Source of the DNA: Nymphaea colorata
Taxonomy: Eukaryota > Streptophyta > Magnoliopsida > Nymphaeales > Nymphaeaceae
Reading direction: 5' to 3'
Length of the DNA stretch: 64,000 nucleotides
NCBI RefSeq assembly: GCF_008831285.2
Contig: NC_045140.1
Span: 9,298,505-9,362,504 of the forward strand
The notes beneath the pieces are model-generated. The model saw nothing but the letters and a program-made list of their open reading frames with translations. It was not told the DNA's origin and made no database searches. Positions 24,051 through 34,855 of this stretch are shown piece by piece. Every line of letters starts with the position of its first letter. Position 1 is the stretch's first letter. Made by a program: the position numbers and the translations under genes.

Positions 24051-24292
24051 AACAAGAAGAGGAAGAGAAACAACGATCACGATGTAATGTGGAAAACCCT
24101 CAACAAGAGGGAAAAAACCACGAATGAGGAGGAGCCGGTGCCCACTAGCCGCCAGACTCTCTCTCTCCTTAGTCTTTCATTCACACCTTAAGGATTAGGG
24201 TTACACAACTTAAATAATGCCCAACAAGTCTACAAGTTGGATCGGATACGGATCCGGACCCGGTCTCGAGACCCATCTAACATACTTCAACA
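24051..24292 (-). repeat. 5' LTR of the 19606-24292 element, 3' end and PBS deleted
   Basis: The LTR lacks its last 13 bases and the adjoining primer binding site. On the plus strand CCCAAACTCG runs straight into AACAAGAAGAGG, whereas the related element has about 26 more bases there. The deletion lies between short CG repeats, so it probably arose after insertion. Confidence 0.85.
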
Positions 24293-24297
24293 ACCTT

Positions 24298-24867
24298 AAA
24301 GGGGTGTTTGGCATACCATAAGAAAACTTTTATTGGTCATTCTCTGTACAGGGTTTTCCCTGCAAAAGGGTCCTCTTTTCTGCTGTCAGACCTTGCTTGT
24401 CGTTAGGGAAAAAGATTTTTTGAAGATATTCTTTTCAATTTTTTATGTGCTATTTATGTAGGGAGAATTGTCGGGCTTAGGGGCTAAAGGTTGGGTAAAA
24501 TGACTTTTTTTCTCTTCTAGATCATTTGCATCAAGCATGTAGCATGGTGTATTGTGTAAGAGGATGCGTGTATTATTCTCTGGAGAGAACTTCCTTTTAA
24601 GCTTTAGTTGGTGTTGTGGAGTGCTTATACATAAATGTATTTTTTGTTGTTGTTGTCATCTAAATGTGGGTTATGCTTTGTGGATGTATGCGCATTTATA
24701 TAAAGGCACTAAGTGCAGCTTCTGAAAAGCTTCGAATTTGGACAAGCATTCTGTTTCCTTGAAATGTATCCTGCTCATCTCTTGAAGCTTTGTTCCTTCT
24801 GATGGCATAGCTGGTCCATTTTGAAGAATATAACCTAGATTGATTCTCTGCTCTGGAGTTGATGTTG
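24298..24867. other. UBC intron segment between two copia insertions
   Basis: Between the ACCTT duplication and the next element. T-rich, no exon or other feature seen; it reads as intron of the captured UBC gene. Confidence 0.55.
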
Positions 24868-24872
24868 AAGGT

Positions 24873-25111
24873 TGTAGAAACACGAACACAGAGAAAAGAA
24901 AACGAGGAACAAGATGTAATGTGGAAAGACCCTCAACAAGAGGAAAAAAACCACGAATGAGGAGGAGCTGGTGCCCACTAGCAGCGAGACACTCTCTCTC
25001 TTAATATTTCATTCACATTGAAGATTAGGGTTACAATGGTATAAGTATGCCTTAATTAGGATATACTGGATCGGGTCTAGACCTGGACCCGTACACCAAT
25101 ATCCGTCAACA
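24873..25111 (-). repeat. 3' LTR of the 24873-30014 element
   Basis: 239 bp, TGTAGAAACACG...CCGTCAACA on the plus strand. Same family as the other short LTRs, but it has a diverged U3-like part (GGTATAAGTATGCC, GGATATACTGG) not matched in the partner LTR. Confidence 0.85.
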
Positions 25112-28100
25112 CTCCCCCTCAAGTTGAGCATACATATCAAACATGCCCAACTTGGATACATTTCTCTCGAACGAAGTCGAGGATAGAGCCTTCATGAGAA
25201 CATCAACGGTTTGGTCTTCAAACTTCATGTAAGGAAGGATCAACTCTTTGGCATCAATTTTTTCACAAATAAAGTGACGATTAATCTCAACATGCTTGGT
25301 TCTGTCGTGTAGAACAGGGTTGTTGGCTAGATTGATTGCAGACTTGTTATCATAGTACATCTTCATAGGTCCTTCAATCTTTATGCCAATATCAGTCAAC
25401 AATATTTTCAACCATAGTAACTCTGACACTCCCATCGCAACGGCTCTATATTCTGCCTCTGCACTAAATCAAGAACATACATCCTGTCTCTTGCTCCTCC
25501 ATACTGCAAGGTTTCCTCTCAGGTAAGACACAGTACCCTGTAGTAGATCGTCTGGTGTCAGCACATCCTGCCCAGTCTGCATCCGAATACCCCTCGACCT
25601 CTACAGGCTCTTGTTTTACATACAAGAGTCCCTTACCAGGATTTCTCTTCAAGTAACATAATACTCTGTCCACAGCCTTCAGATGTGCATCAGTAGGAGC
25701 ATGCATGAATTGACTCAATACATTGACCGCGAAAGTGATATCAGGTCTCGTGAGGGTAAGGTAAATCAACTTCCCAACCAGACGTTGATATCTTCCCTTA
25801 GCTTCTTCAAGGAGCAGCTCTCCATCCCTAAGACTCAACTTGTGCCCGATGTCAAGTGGGGTAGAAGCAGGCCTACACCCCAACTTACCAGTATCTTCCA
25901 ACAGATCTAATGTGTATTTCCTTTGGTTTAGCAGAAGACCAGTACTCGATCTAGCAATCTCAATACCAAGAAAATACCTCAGCTTGCCAAGATCCTTGAG
26001 ATCAAATTCCGTAGCCAGTAACCCTTTTAACTTGATAATCTCCTCCTCATCATTGCCTGTGACAATCATGTCATCCAAATAGACAAGTAAAAGAGTGACT
26101 CTTCCCTCCTTTTTCTTCACGAATAGAGTGTAGTCTCCATTCCCTTGTTTGTACCCATGATGTTGCATTACTCGTCTCAGTCGTTCGAACCATGCTCTAG
26201 GTGACTGCTTGAGGCCATATAAGGCCTTTTTCAGCTTACAACATTTCTCTGGTTCTTCATATCTTAGAGGCATATGCATATATATTTCTTCTTCAAGGTC
26301 ACCATTGAGGAAGACATTCCTAACATCTAGTTGGTACATCTTCCACTCCTTCATCACAGCTAGGGATATAACAACTATGACTGACTGTCTTCATTTTCGC
26401 AACAGGCGCAAAGGTCTTCAAGTAATCAATTCCATGTTTCTGGCTAAATCCCTTGGCCACAAGTCGAGCTTTATATCTTTCAACACTCCCATCTGGTTTG
26501 TACTTGATGGTATACACCCATTTGGATCCAACAAAGTGAGCGGCTTCAGGAATCTTCACCACTTCCCATGTCATATTTCTTCTCAGGGCATCTATTTCTT
26601 CTTTCATTGCATCAGCCCACTTGGAGTCACTTTGAGCTTCAGCAACAGTCCTGGGGATCACAGCCAAAGAAAGAGGAGAAACAAAACACTTGTAATCTTT
26701 TCCAAGTCTGGAATAAGATACAAAATTACCAATGGGGTGTTGAGTACATGACCTGACACCCTTTCTCAGGGCAATGGGAAGATCTTCATTCTTCTTTTCA
26801 ACCTCATCATGAGTCTCCACAGTCTCCACGGTAGGACTTGGTTCATCCAGAGAAGGAGTGGCATTGGGATTTGAAGTAGATCTAGCATCACAAGTCATCA
26901 TCTCTGTCCGAGTACCTCGTCTAGAGTAGAACTGTCCAAACAACCGAGGGCCTTCCTTCTCAATGCTAGTGTCACATCTTTCCTCCTTCTCAGGCACATC
27001 AACAGTAGTAAGCGATTCTGCTTTCTTGTAGTCCAAAAAATCTGTAAACTGAAGTTCCTGTCTCTGAGAATACTCTTCCCTGCCCACAGACTGCTCCCCC
27101 TGAAGAGGATTCTCACCAAAGTAAGAGGCATGTTCTAAGACGGTAACATCCCTCGTAACATAAACTCGACCAGTAATAGGATCAATACATTTGTATCCTT
27201 TTTGCGTAGGAGAGTATCCAACAAAGACACCTTTGATAGATCTAGGATCAAGTTTCTTGACATTTGGACTGTGATCATGGTTAAAACATACACAACCAAA
27301 AACACGAGGAGGAAGTAGGAACGGTGGACGACTGTCAGGAAGTAACGAGTGGGGAGTCCTACCATTCAAAACACGTCTGGGCATGCGGTTAATAAGATAG
27401 GCACTAGTAAGAACTGCATCACCCCAATAGTGTTTAGGAAGATTTCTCTGAAACAAAAGAGCCCTGGTGACATTAAGAAGTTGACGATTTTTCCTTTCAG
27501 CTACCCCATTTTGAGGGGGGGTGTAACTACAAGATGTCTCATGAACAATCTCCTTTTGTCTAAGAAACTCCTCAACAGACTGACACATGTATTCACGGGC
27601 ATTATCGGACCGGAAAGTTTTAACATTCGCACCATATTGGGTATGCACAAGAAGAATGAATGTCTCGATGATACGAGGAACCTCACTGTGGTCTTTTAAC
27701 AAGTACACAAATGTAGCACGAGAGAAATCATCAATGAAAGTGATAAAATATTGAAAACCTTGACGGGTATGAATTCCCGAAGGTCCCCATACTTCAGAGT
27801 GAATCAGGGAAAAAGCTTCATTAATACAACTAGTAGAAAGAGGGTACGACGCCCTCACATGTTTGGCAAACTGACAAACATCACAAGAAATGGAAGACAA
27901 ATCAAAGGAGGAACAAGTCTGGAAACAAATGTTTCAAAATCCCAAAAGGTAAATGCCCAAAACGTTCATCCCAGTACATAAAGGACTGAAGACAATCTTC
28001 TCTTCTCTTATCTGTCTTGCGGATCGCTGTCAACAGAACAGTAGCCACACGTATGGGAAGACGATATAATCCATCAGAAGCTAAACCAATCCCAATCCTC

Positions 28101-28470
28101 TTCCCTGTCACCAAGTCCTGCAAAACACAGCGATCGACAGAGAAAATAAGTTCACAATTCAATTCTTTAGTAAGTCTACTGACTGACAAGAGATTTAAAG
28201 GAAACTGGGGGACATGTAATGCGCCCTGCACATGAAATTTGTCCAACAAGGACAGAGTGCCTTCGCCTGCCACACAGGTAGAGGAACCATCTGTAAGAGA
28301 AACACGTTCCCTTCCCGAGGACAACTTATACTCATGAAACAATTTTGGATTACCTGTCATGTGATGAGTAGCACCACTATCGACAATCCATTCCCCCACA
28401 GAAGAGTTACCTTTATTGCCAACAAGAGCATGATTAGCTGTAGTTTCCTCTGAGGTCTCAACCTTGAGGT
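25112..28470 (-). pseudogene. copia pol of the 24873-30014 element
   Basis: Protease (GEWIVDSGATHHMTG), integrase zinc domain (CDVCQFAKH), integrase core (HSEVWGPSG, FRSDNAREY, PPQNGVAERKNR), RT (KARLVAKGFSQKHGIDYLK, then NVFLNGDLEEEIYM and YLDDMIVTG) and RNase H (DADWAGCADTRRSTTGYC to AQLEGEC). Breaks: a frameshift near 27,902 in the integrase zinc domain; a 4-bp tandem GACT insertion near 26,380 in RT; a YLDD variant of the catalytic box; and loss of frame with a stop near 25,465 in RNase H. The long frame from 27,900 to 26,320 is otherwise open. Confidence 0.88.
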
Positions 28471-29415
28471 CTCAATCTTGTTGACATCGATCCTGCCCAA
28501 ATAAGTCTTTAGTTCACGAAGCTGATCAGCCGAAATAGAAAGTTTTTCCCCACTGGATTTGGGCACCTCAGGCCCAGGTGTTTTCCCACTAGAAGACCTC
28601 CCTCTATTTCCTTTCTTGTCTGGATAGAGATCCCAACAGTAATCGACGGTGTGACCCGTCTTCTTGCAGTGTGTGCATCGGCGAGGGGGTCTAGCCAAGC
28701 CTCCAGGTCCACGGCTCACAAGGGCTGATCTCTCATGAGAGAGACCAAGATCCCTCTTGCTTTCATTGGTGACCAGCCTTCTCTGTTCTTCTGCTTCAAC
28801 AACCGAGTATACATCTTCAATACTGGACACCTCTCCAGAATTCAGAATCTGGCTCCGAACACCTTCAAACTCATCATTTAAGCCAGCTAAAAAGAGGAAC
28901 ACTTTGTTTTCCCATTTCTGGGCATGTAAAGTGCCTGATCTTGGGGACAGTGCCTGATCTTCCCACTTGGCTTTCAAAGCCCCATAGTATTCTGCAACAG
29001 AAGAGTTCCCTTGGCGGAGGTTATAAACAGTCTTCATTACTTGATAAGTGCGAATGGCCGTCTTCTTCTGGCCATACATTTGCTCAAGGACCACCCACAC
29101 GTCCCGTGCAGTCTTCTTCCGAAGGATAAGAGGTTGAATCTCAGCAGAGACAGAGTTGACAATCCACGTTTTTACTTGATTGTCCTCAAGGAACCAAGTG
29201 TGCCACACATCACTTGTTCTTGCTGGTTCAGGGTTGCTCCCGTCGATATAGGCCATCCGACCACGGCCAGCAATCCCCATAGTCATAGCCGGCGACCACG
29301 AGAAATAGTTCTCCTTTGTGAGGCGAAGAGTAATAACCTGCACAGGAATGTTCTCGGGTCTCACAGTCCCGATTTCAGTTTGACTGACCATCGACGAGGA
29401 AGAAGAGGCTGCCAT
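28450..29415 (-). pseudogene. copia gag of the 24873-30014 element
   Basis: It starts at MAASSSSSMVSQTEIG (29415). Landmarks: LTKENYFSWSPAM, QPLILRKKTARDVWVVLEQM, FLFLAGLNDEFEGVRSQIL, and a CCHC knuckle CTHCKKTGHTVDYC at about residue 243. The gene is open for about 315 codons. A tandem copy of GAGGTCTCAA-CTT (14 bp, near 28,455-28,485) then shifts the frame before protease. This is the best-preserved gag in the window and could be the kind of gag the gag-less relatives depend on. Confidence 0.88.
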
Positions 29416-29756
29416 AATGACAGACCCACACAACGACGAGAGCAACAAGGGCAGGGAGCAACTGCAGCGTGGAAGACAGCGGCGTCGTCAGAAGGGCGGA
29501 GCGTGAGGCGCTTGGCGGCAGCGGGAGCAGAACAGCGCAGAAGCCCTTGGCGGCGCAAGAGCAGAGGGCGGTGCTTGGAGGCGCTCGCCGAGCGCAGGAG
29601 GACGAGCGGCGGAAGGGCGGACGGCGGCAGTCGGACGGGCGACGGGAGGGCGGACAGCGGACTTCTTGGCGTCGGACGGCGGCGATGAGCAGTGACTCCG
29701 TCGGACGATAAACAGTGCGGGGCGCCTCCTCCAACACGTTAATGCCGGAACTTCAT

Positions 29757-29769
29757 GGCTCTGATACCA
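29757..29769 (-). promoter_or_regulatory. Primer binding site of the 24873-30014 element
   Basis: GGCTCTGATACCA on the plus strand, the complement of TGGTATCAGAGCC, adjoins the 5' LTR. Confidence 0.92.
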
Positions 29770-30014
29770 TGTAGAAATACGAACAAGGAGAGGAAGAGGA
29801 ACAACGATCACGATGTAACGTGGAAAACCCTCAACACGAGGGAGAAAAAACCACGAATGAGGAGTCGGTGCCCACTAGCCGCCAGACTCTCTCTCTCTCC
29901 TTAGATTATCATTAACACATAAGGATTATGGTTACATAACTTAAGTAGTGCCCAACACGGGCTACAAGACGGGTCGGGTATGGATCCGGACCCGAAACAT
30001 ACGATCTATCAACA
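29770..30014 (-). repeat. 5' LTR of the 24873-30014 element
   Basis: 245 bp, TGTAGAAATACG...TCTATCAACA. It resembles the LTRs at 8029 and 19606 (GAACAACGATCACGATGTAACG block) more closely than it does its own partner LTR. Confidence 0.87.
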
Positions 30015-30559
30015 GAAGCCTTGAACATTTGTAGGACGGTCGAATTTTAACTCATTTAGTTTTAAACATCCTTTTGAACATTAGACTTTATTAATCACAA
30101 TTTTGTATTTTATCTCGGTCTTTTTAGACAGTGTATTCTATCCTTAAAAAGAAATGCAAACAATCTCCCGTGCTAGTGGCTGGATACTTTGAATGTAAAG
30201 TTCTTATTAAATAGGGTAGAGAGTTTGTCCTTTATATACTTGTCCAAACACTCATTGAAGCAATAAACCTGAGCCCTTTCATCAGAGAACCTCAATATAT
30301 TTGGTGAGACTGTATGTGTCTTGCTCAAGGAATATTCAGTGGCTAGATTCTGCTACAGACTTCGGCTTTGTTTAATTAGAAGCAAGAAGTTTAGGTTCCC
30401 TGCATTGAAGATGTCTTCAACCACTAAAGATCCGAGTTTGTGATATTTTTTCTTGTTTTACTGAATTTATTCTTCTCTTCTTTTGGTGTTGTTTGCAGAC
30501 TTCATTCTTCATTTCATTCATGTTGTTAAAGAGTTCCAGTTTTTTCTTTTGAATTCTAG
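30015..30559. other. UBC intron, right part
   Basis: Intron sequence between the copia element and the acceptor TTGAATTCTAG (30,549-30,559). No other feature seen. Confidence 0.55.
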
Positions 30560-30685
<126 letters not shown>

Positions 30686-31399
30686 TAGCCTGCTTGTGAA
30701 CATAATTTATGTTGCTTCTGAACTGTATATGCAGATTTACCAGCCAATCATGTGGTTGTACATGGGAAAACCTAAGCACATGTGCATCTGCTAAAATATA
30801 CTTCATATCATTTGCGATAGAGGATAACTTATTCATTGATGTATTTTGTTGCTCTACATATGTTTAACTCTATCCATCTAACTTGTTCCTTTCCAAAACA
30901 CTTCTCTCCTCTGCACTACTTGGCACTTGCAACTTACGAGGCCACTACCCTCATACTGCATCAATTTCAGCCTCAAGATCCTTCACAAGTGCATTAAACA
31001 TTTCAGCCTTTATTACATTCAACAAGGCCTTGGGGAAGGCAGATTTGCAGTGTGAGTATGGAGAAAAGCTGTATCAATTTTTCATCTATTTCTTAAGTAT
31101 CTTGTTTCTGTTATATTGAGCAAGCATCTAAGGCTGTGTTTTTTAACACAATTAGAATGACTTTGGGAAAAGATAAAACTCTCCAGGACCTCTCGATCTA
31201 TCTATCCCCCTCTCCATGTGTGATCTATTTGCGTGTAAGGAGTCTGTGTGGGGAGAGAGAGTGTGTGCTTATTTGTCTATTTGTTCAGTTACTATAGCAA
31301 GTAAGTTGGGTATGGTAGGTCTTGCTCTTTTTCTGCTACTGATATATTTAGATATTGGCTATCCATGTCATTTACAATTTTATTTCGTCCCTTTTCCAG

Positions 31400-31601
31400 C
31401 TTCTTGTTTATGGGCCTGGTCAAGTTGTGCCATCAACCCTTCAGGTTGTCCAGTCTGATCTGAAATTCTCTATTGTTGTGAGTTTCTCTACTGCTGCTCA
31501 GCAGGGAAGGGTGATATTAGCAATGCGGAGAGGTTTCTGCACAGATTCTGCTGGAAATAGGTTTATCAGAACTGCTAATTCAACACATACCTTGCACTTT
31601 G
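31400..31601 (+). other. Unidentified spliced exon inside the hAT-like element
   Basis: 202 bp open in one frame, bounded by CCTTTTCCAG and GTATGTTATT. It encodes VYGPGQVVPSTLQVVQSDL followed by FSIVVSFSTAAQQGRVILAM and RRGFCTDSAGNRFIRTANST. I do not recognise the family. Clean splice borders and an open frame suggest a second captured host gene, unrelated to UBC; a chance frame cannot be excluded. Confidence 0.4.
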
Positions 31602-31829
31602 GTATGTTATTCATGTCCATAATGTATGACGATGGGTTTCCTACTTTTAAAGAAACACATGCTCTTAGCTGTGGATCGAACATTCTGTTTTTTATATGTT
31701 TCTCTAAGCCAAGGAGAAGGCTACTGCACATCTGAAATGTTGTCACATAGCTTGCAAAGTTTTTTTCATTTTTGTTCAAGCTTTCTGCACTTACTGTCTA
31801 CGTGGTTACTCGCTGCAGTTACTGTCTAC

Positions 31830-32110
31830 GTGGTAACGAGTAAATCGAGCTAATCGAGCTTAATCGAGCTCGAGCTCAACAAGTAAGGATGAGTAGTTAA
31901 TCGAGCTTATCGAGTTTAATCGAGCTCGAGTTCAACAAGTAAGGATGAGTTTTAAACGAGCTTATCGAGCTTAATCAAGTCGATCTCGAGTTCAACAAGT
32001 CACTATCGAGTCGAGTTCGAGCCAGGATAGTCGAGCTATATTCGAGCTCGAGTCTTACTTAGTCGAGCCGAGTTCGAGCTGGGGCTCGACTCGGCTCGTG
32101 TTCAGCCCTA
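31830..32110. repeat. Right terminal and subterminal repeats of the hAT-like element
   Basis: Repeated TTAATCGAGCTCGAG and CAACAAGTAAGGATGAG units (about 60 bp each, near 31,855, 31,907 and 31,955), ending GGCTCGTGTTCAGCCCTA at 32,110. The end pairs with the left end at 17,437. Confidence 0.82.
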
Positions 32111-32142
32111 GATAGCGCTCTCTTGCAACCTAATTTCTCCTG
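32111..32142 (+). pseudogene. ALA2: P4-ATPase (ALA2-like) exon, right part
   Basis: It continues the exon cut at 17,436. The second GATAGCGC begins IALSCNLISP and the exon ends TCCTG before a donor GTTAGT. Reading across the transposon gives the P4-ATPase order [16 protein letters not shown] in frame. No further ATPase exon is seen to the right. Confidence 0.85.
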
Positions 32143-33668
32143 GTTAGTCATGCTTCATTCTTCTTTTTTCACGAGCCCAGGTCACTTCTTTCTCTTGCAA
32201 CTCTCTCTCTCTCTGAGATAAGTTTTGAAGGAAGCTTGTTGCTGTAGCTCAGAGAGACAAGAATGTAGACAAAGAGGACGAGCAGGGAGAGACTTCAGAG
32301 CCTCCTCTCCTTCACGCTTCCTTTTATCATCCCCTCCAGGATTCCGTCGTTCACCCTTGTCACCAGCTCACTTTTGTATTGTTTTAATTTTTTAACGCTT
32401 TTGTATTGTTTTAATTTACCCGATTGTAGAGAATTTTTCCTATTATTTAAGGTCTGGATTCAGATCATGAGAAACCATATCCAAGGTCCGAAACCTCACT
32501 GCTTGGATTCGGTACCCAAGCCTTTCATAAATATATGAGATTAAAAGTGATTTGAGGAGAAACATATATTAAGTTAGTTGTTTTTAAATTGTTTTAATTA
32601 AAAAAATAAACAGTTCTTATACCATCAAAGTTTGTATAGTAGAAAAATATTTTTTTTTTACAAAAATTCTTAAACTAAAACATGATTTATAAGTAATATT
32701 ATGTTTTCAAAAAGACAGATTTCAATCTCACAGGTTTGAATGCATATACTATATAATTAGTTCAACGTATGTCATTTATGTTAAATACCAAGACCCTTGT
32801 GCTCCTCTTGTCATAGAACCCAAGTCATATGCGTTAAGGGTGCGGGTTCAGTACAAGAAGTACGAGGAGACGGGTACATAGATATTATATATAATGTCCA
32901 TAAAAATTCTCGAAATTAAAGAAAAATAAGAGGAGGATATATAATCTAGATGGATGGAAAAAGAAAAAGAAAAAATTAAAATTAAAACGAAAACAAAAAT
33001 TAAGATGGAAAAAGAAAAAGAAACTATCAAAATTAAAACAAAAATTAAGTTTTAAAACCCAGCTGTATCCGCGTACTTGTGTGTTACTGTACCTACATAC
33101 TGACACAGATATACGCGTGTCACTTAGCATAGAACCGTCACCAGTCATAGAACTATCACCATCGTTCAAATCAGAGCCAAATTTGACACTTTCAATTGGT
33201 CACGTACCAGTCTGCATCCTCAAACATGGATTGTTTCCAAGACTCTAATTAAATAAGAATCGGGGATCGATTCAAAATTCTTGATAAGGGAAAGATGAAT
33301 CCTGAAGATTGCCAGTAAAGTAAGGAGAAAACTCCAAAATTTACAGATCATTATGCTATTGCTATTCTGCGGACGATACAGTCCCTCTTCATTATCCCTA
33401 TACCTTTATTGATATAATCATGTTTTTTTATGTTCTTATCGGTTGTGACATTTATATACAAGCTCAGTTCACGCTCTTTACTGAATCGTTGATAGTTTAA
33501 ATGCTGCAGGGACGATGAACAATTAAATGTAAAATTTACTTCAGAGCTGTTCAATCTCAAAAACTAGTAAAGAAGCCATATGTAATAGAAGAAAATGACT
33601 GAACTACTGATTAATTAAATTTACATGAAATTACAGTAAAGGATTCGAATACGTTCATAGATATTTAC
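32143..33668. other. Non-coding AT-rich DNA
   Basis: No exon recognised. 32,940-33,060 is a run of GGAAAAAGAAAAAG and AATTAAAAC repeats, and 32,830-33,120 has phrases such as GTGCGGGTTCAGTACAAG and CTGTATCCGCGTACTTG resembling those near 60,250-60,620, perhaps one dispersed repeat. Confidence 0.45.
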
Positions 33669-33736
33669 CTGCATGTGCTATACACAAGTGACCCTCCGAC
33701 TTTAAGCAATCTAAAACCATTAGTAAGAAGCTGTAA
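33669..33736 (-). CDS. NSUN-type RNA m5C methyltransferase exon (motif VI)
   Basis: On the minus strand, CTCTGTGCAG precedes the exon and GTAAAT follows. It encodes LQLLTNGFRLLKVGGSLVYS then TC, the strand and loop carrying the conserved TC of NOL1/NOP2/Sun methyltransferases, whose Cys residues methylate C5 of cytosine in RNA. It joins the exon at 34724-34855 in the correct gene order, with about 1 kb of intron. The next exon, expected to continue after STC, is not recognisable to the left. Confidence 0.7.
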
Positions 33737-34723
33737 CTGCACAGAGTTTTAAGAAAAATCATTCATGTAGCATTTAGATCAAATAGATCTGCAGAAAGGT
33801 TGAACCAACCCGAAAAGCGAGAAAAAAGAGAATAAGATGATGCAATGAGAAAAAGTTTAACAACTTCAAGCAAAAAATAGGAACAACATAACCAAAAAAG
33901 AAAAACTAAAATTTTAAAGAGTGTTCCTTTTCCTGAAAAGAAAGTATCTAAAAATCAAGTCAAGTTTCGTAACGTCTAAAAATAATCAATTATTGTTAGA
34001 AATCTAAATATAGATGCACAAAAAATGGTGTGGTGCTCCACGCTTCCTGGTTTTAACCTTTTAGGAGAAGACATTGATCTACAGTAAAATGTCCTCATAA
34101 CCCTGATTACTATCACGTTGCTCCTAGTGGCTTGATACGAAAAACAGTTTGAAGCACTTTGAGAAGAAATACCTCCTAGCTGTTGTACTTCCTATTTTAC
34201 CAGGTCATATTACGGATTATAGCCTTGCTGCCCAGAATCATCCCCAAGAAAATAACTCTTCAATTTCAAAATTTGATGTCTTTTATAGTCATGGTCATAC
34301 AAGTATAAACATCCATTACATTATTTCTTTAAAGTTTAAACTTTAAACTAATCGAAGTTGACAATTACATTTTAAAAAAGGAAACCGCAAATAATTAAAA
34401 TACAAAATGGATAGCACCGCAAGTTCATATTTCTCTTTTCTGTATTGACAGGCAAGGGATATGCAAACTCGTGAAGAGGATAGCATTGGATTTGCCAATC
34501 AGATCAGTAACAAATGGAAACCAATATCTCCTCATAACTCAGGAACCCTAGTGCGGGTATTCTTAAGGCTCAGATGTCTTTTCTAAAGCAATTCAGCATC
34601 AGTAATTTGGAAACATAAATAAGGATCATAGGAATGTTAATTCAGCAGGTGAAAACCTGTAACTAAAATATGATCAATTTAAAATCTCTAGATAGATACG
34701 GCTAGGGATTCAACATATTTTGC

Positions 34724-34855
34724 CTGGAGTTGAGTCAATGAACCAATTCTTTCTGAATTCAATAGTCTTCTTTGAAGATTGTCCCATCCCCAATCTTCAA
34801 ACTTGAGGATGTGCTTAACAGACCCAACATGTGTGCACTCAGCGTCAACCAAGAC
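34724..34855 (-). CDS. NSUN-type RNA m5C methyltransferase exon (motif IV)
   Basis: 44 codons after the acceptor TTTGTTAG (minus strand): VLVDAECTHVGSVKHILKFE then DWGWDNLQRRLLNSERIGSL and TQLQ. VLVDAEC is motif IV of the Sun family, with the second catalytic Cys. The match is to the plant NOP2C-like branch as I remember it. The donor reads GC (GCAAAA) instead of GT, which is either a permitted GC donor or damage. No stop is present. Upstream exons (AdoMet-binding GAPGAK-type motif) are not found, so this is either a gene with very divergent or displaced exons or a fragment. Confidence 0.68.

Larger units (their letters stand above)
19606..24292 (-). mobile_element. Ty1/copia element without gag (4.69 kb, minus strand)
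   Basis: It is flanked by ACCTT at 19601-19605 and 24293-24297 and sits in the intron of the captured UBC gene. In element order it has a 242-bp 5' LTR remnant (24051-24292), a leader of about 0.9 kb in place of gag, protease, integrase, RT, RNase H, a polypurine tract and a 255-bp 3' LTR (19606-19860). LTRs differ at about five positions besides the deletion at the 5' LTR end. It is closely related to the nested element at 8029-10467 (same LTR family and leader). Confidence 0.93.
24873..30014 (-). mobile_element. Ty1/copia element with gag and pol (5.14 kb, minus strand)
   Basis: 5' LTR 29770-30014, PBS 29757-29769, gag, protease, integrase, RT, RNase H, polypurine tract, 3' LTR 24873-25111. 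The two LTRs are 245 and 239 bp and differ far more than those of the other elements. The flanks share only GAAG (24867-24870, followed by two extra bases, and 30015-30018) rather than a clear 5-bp duplication. This could be a very old insertion, but the coding region is well preserved, so a recombinant element is also possible. Confidence 0.88.

Noticed and set aside
29011-29811. Arg/Ala-rich frames on both strands around the 5' end of the 24873-30014 element
   Set aside because: They are shadows of gag and of its GC-rich leader.
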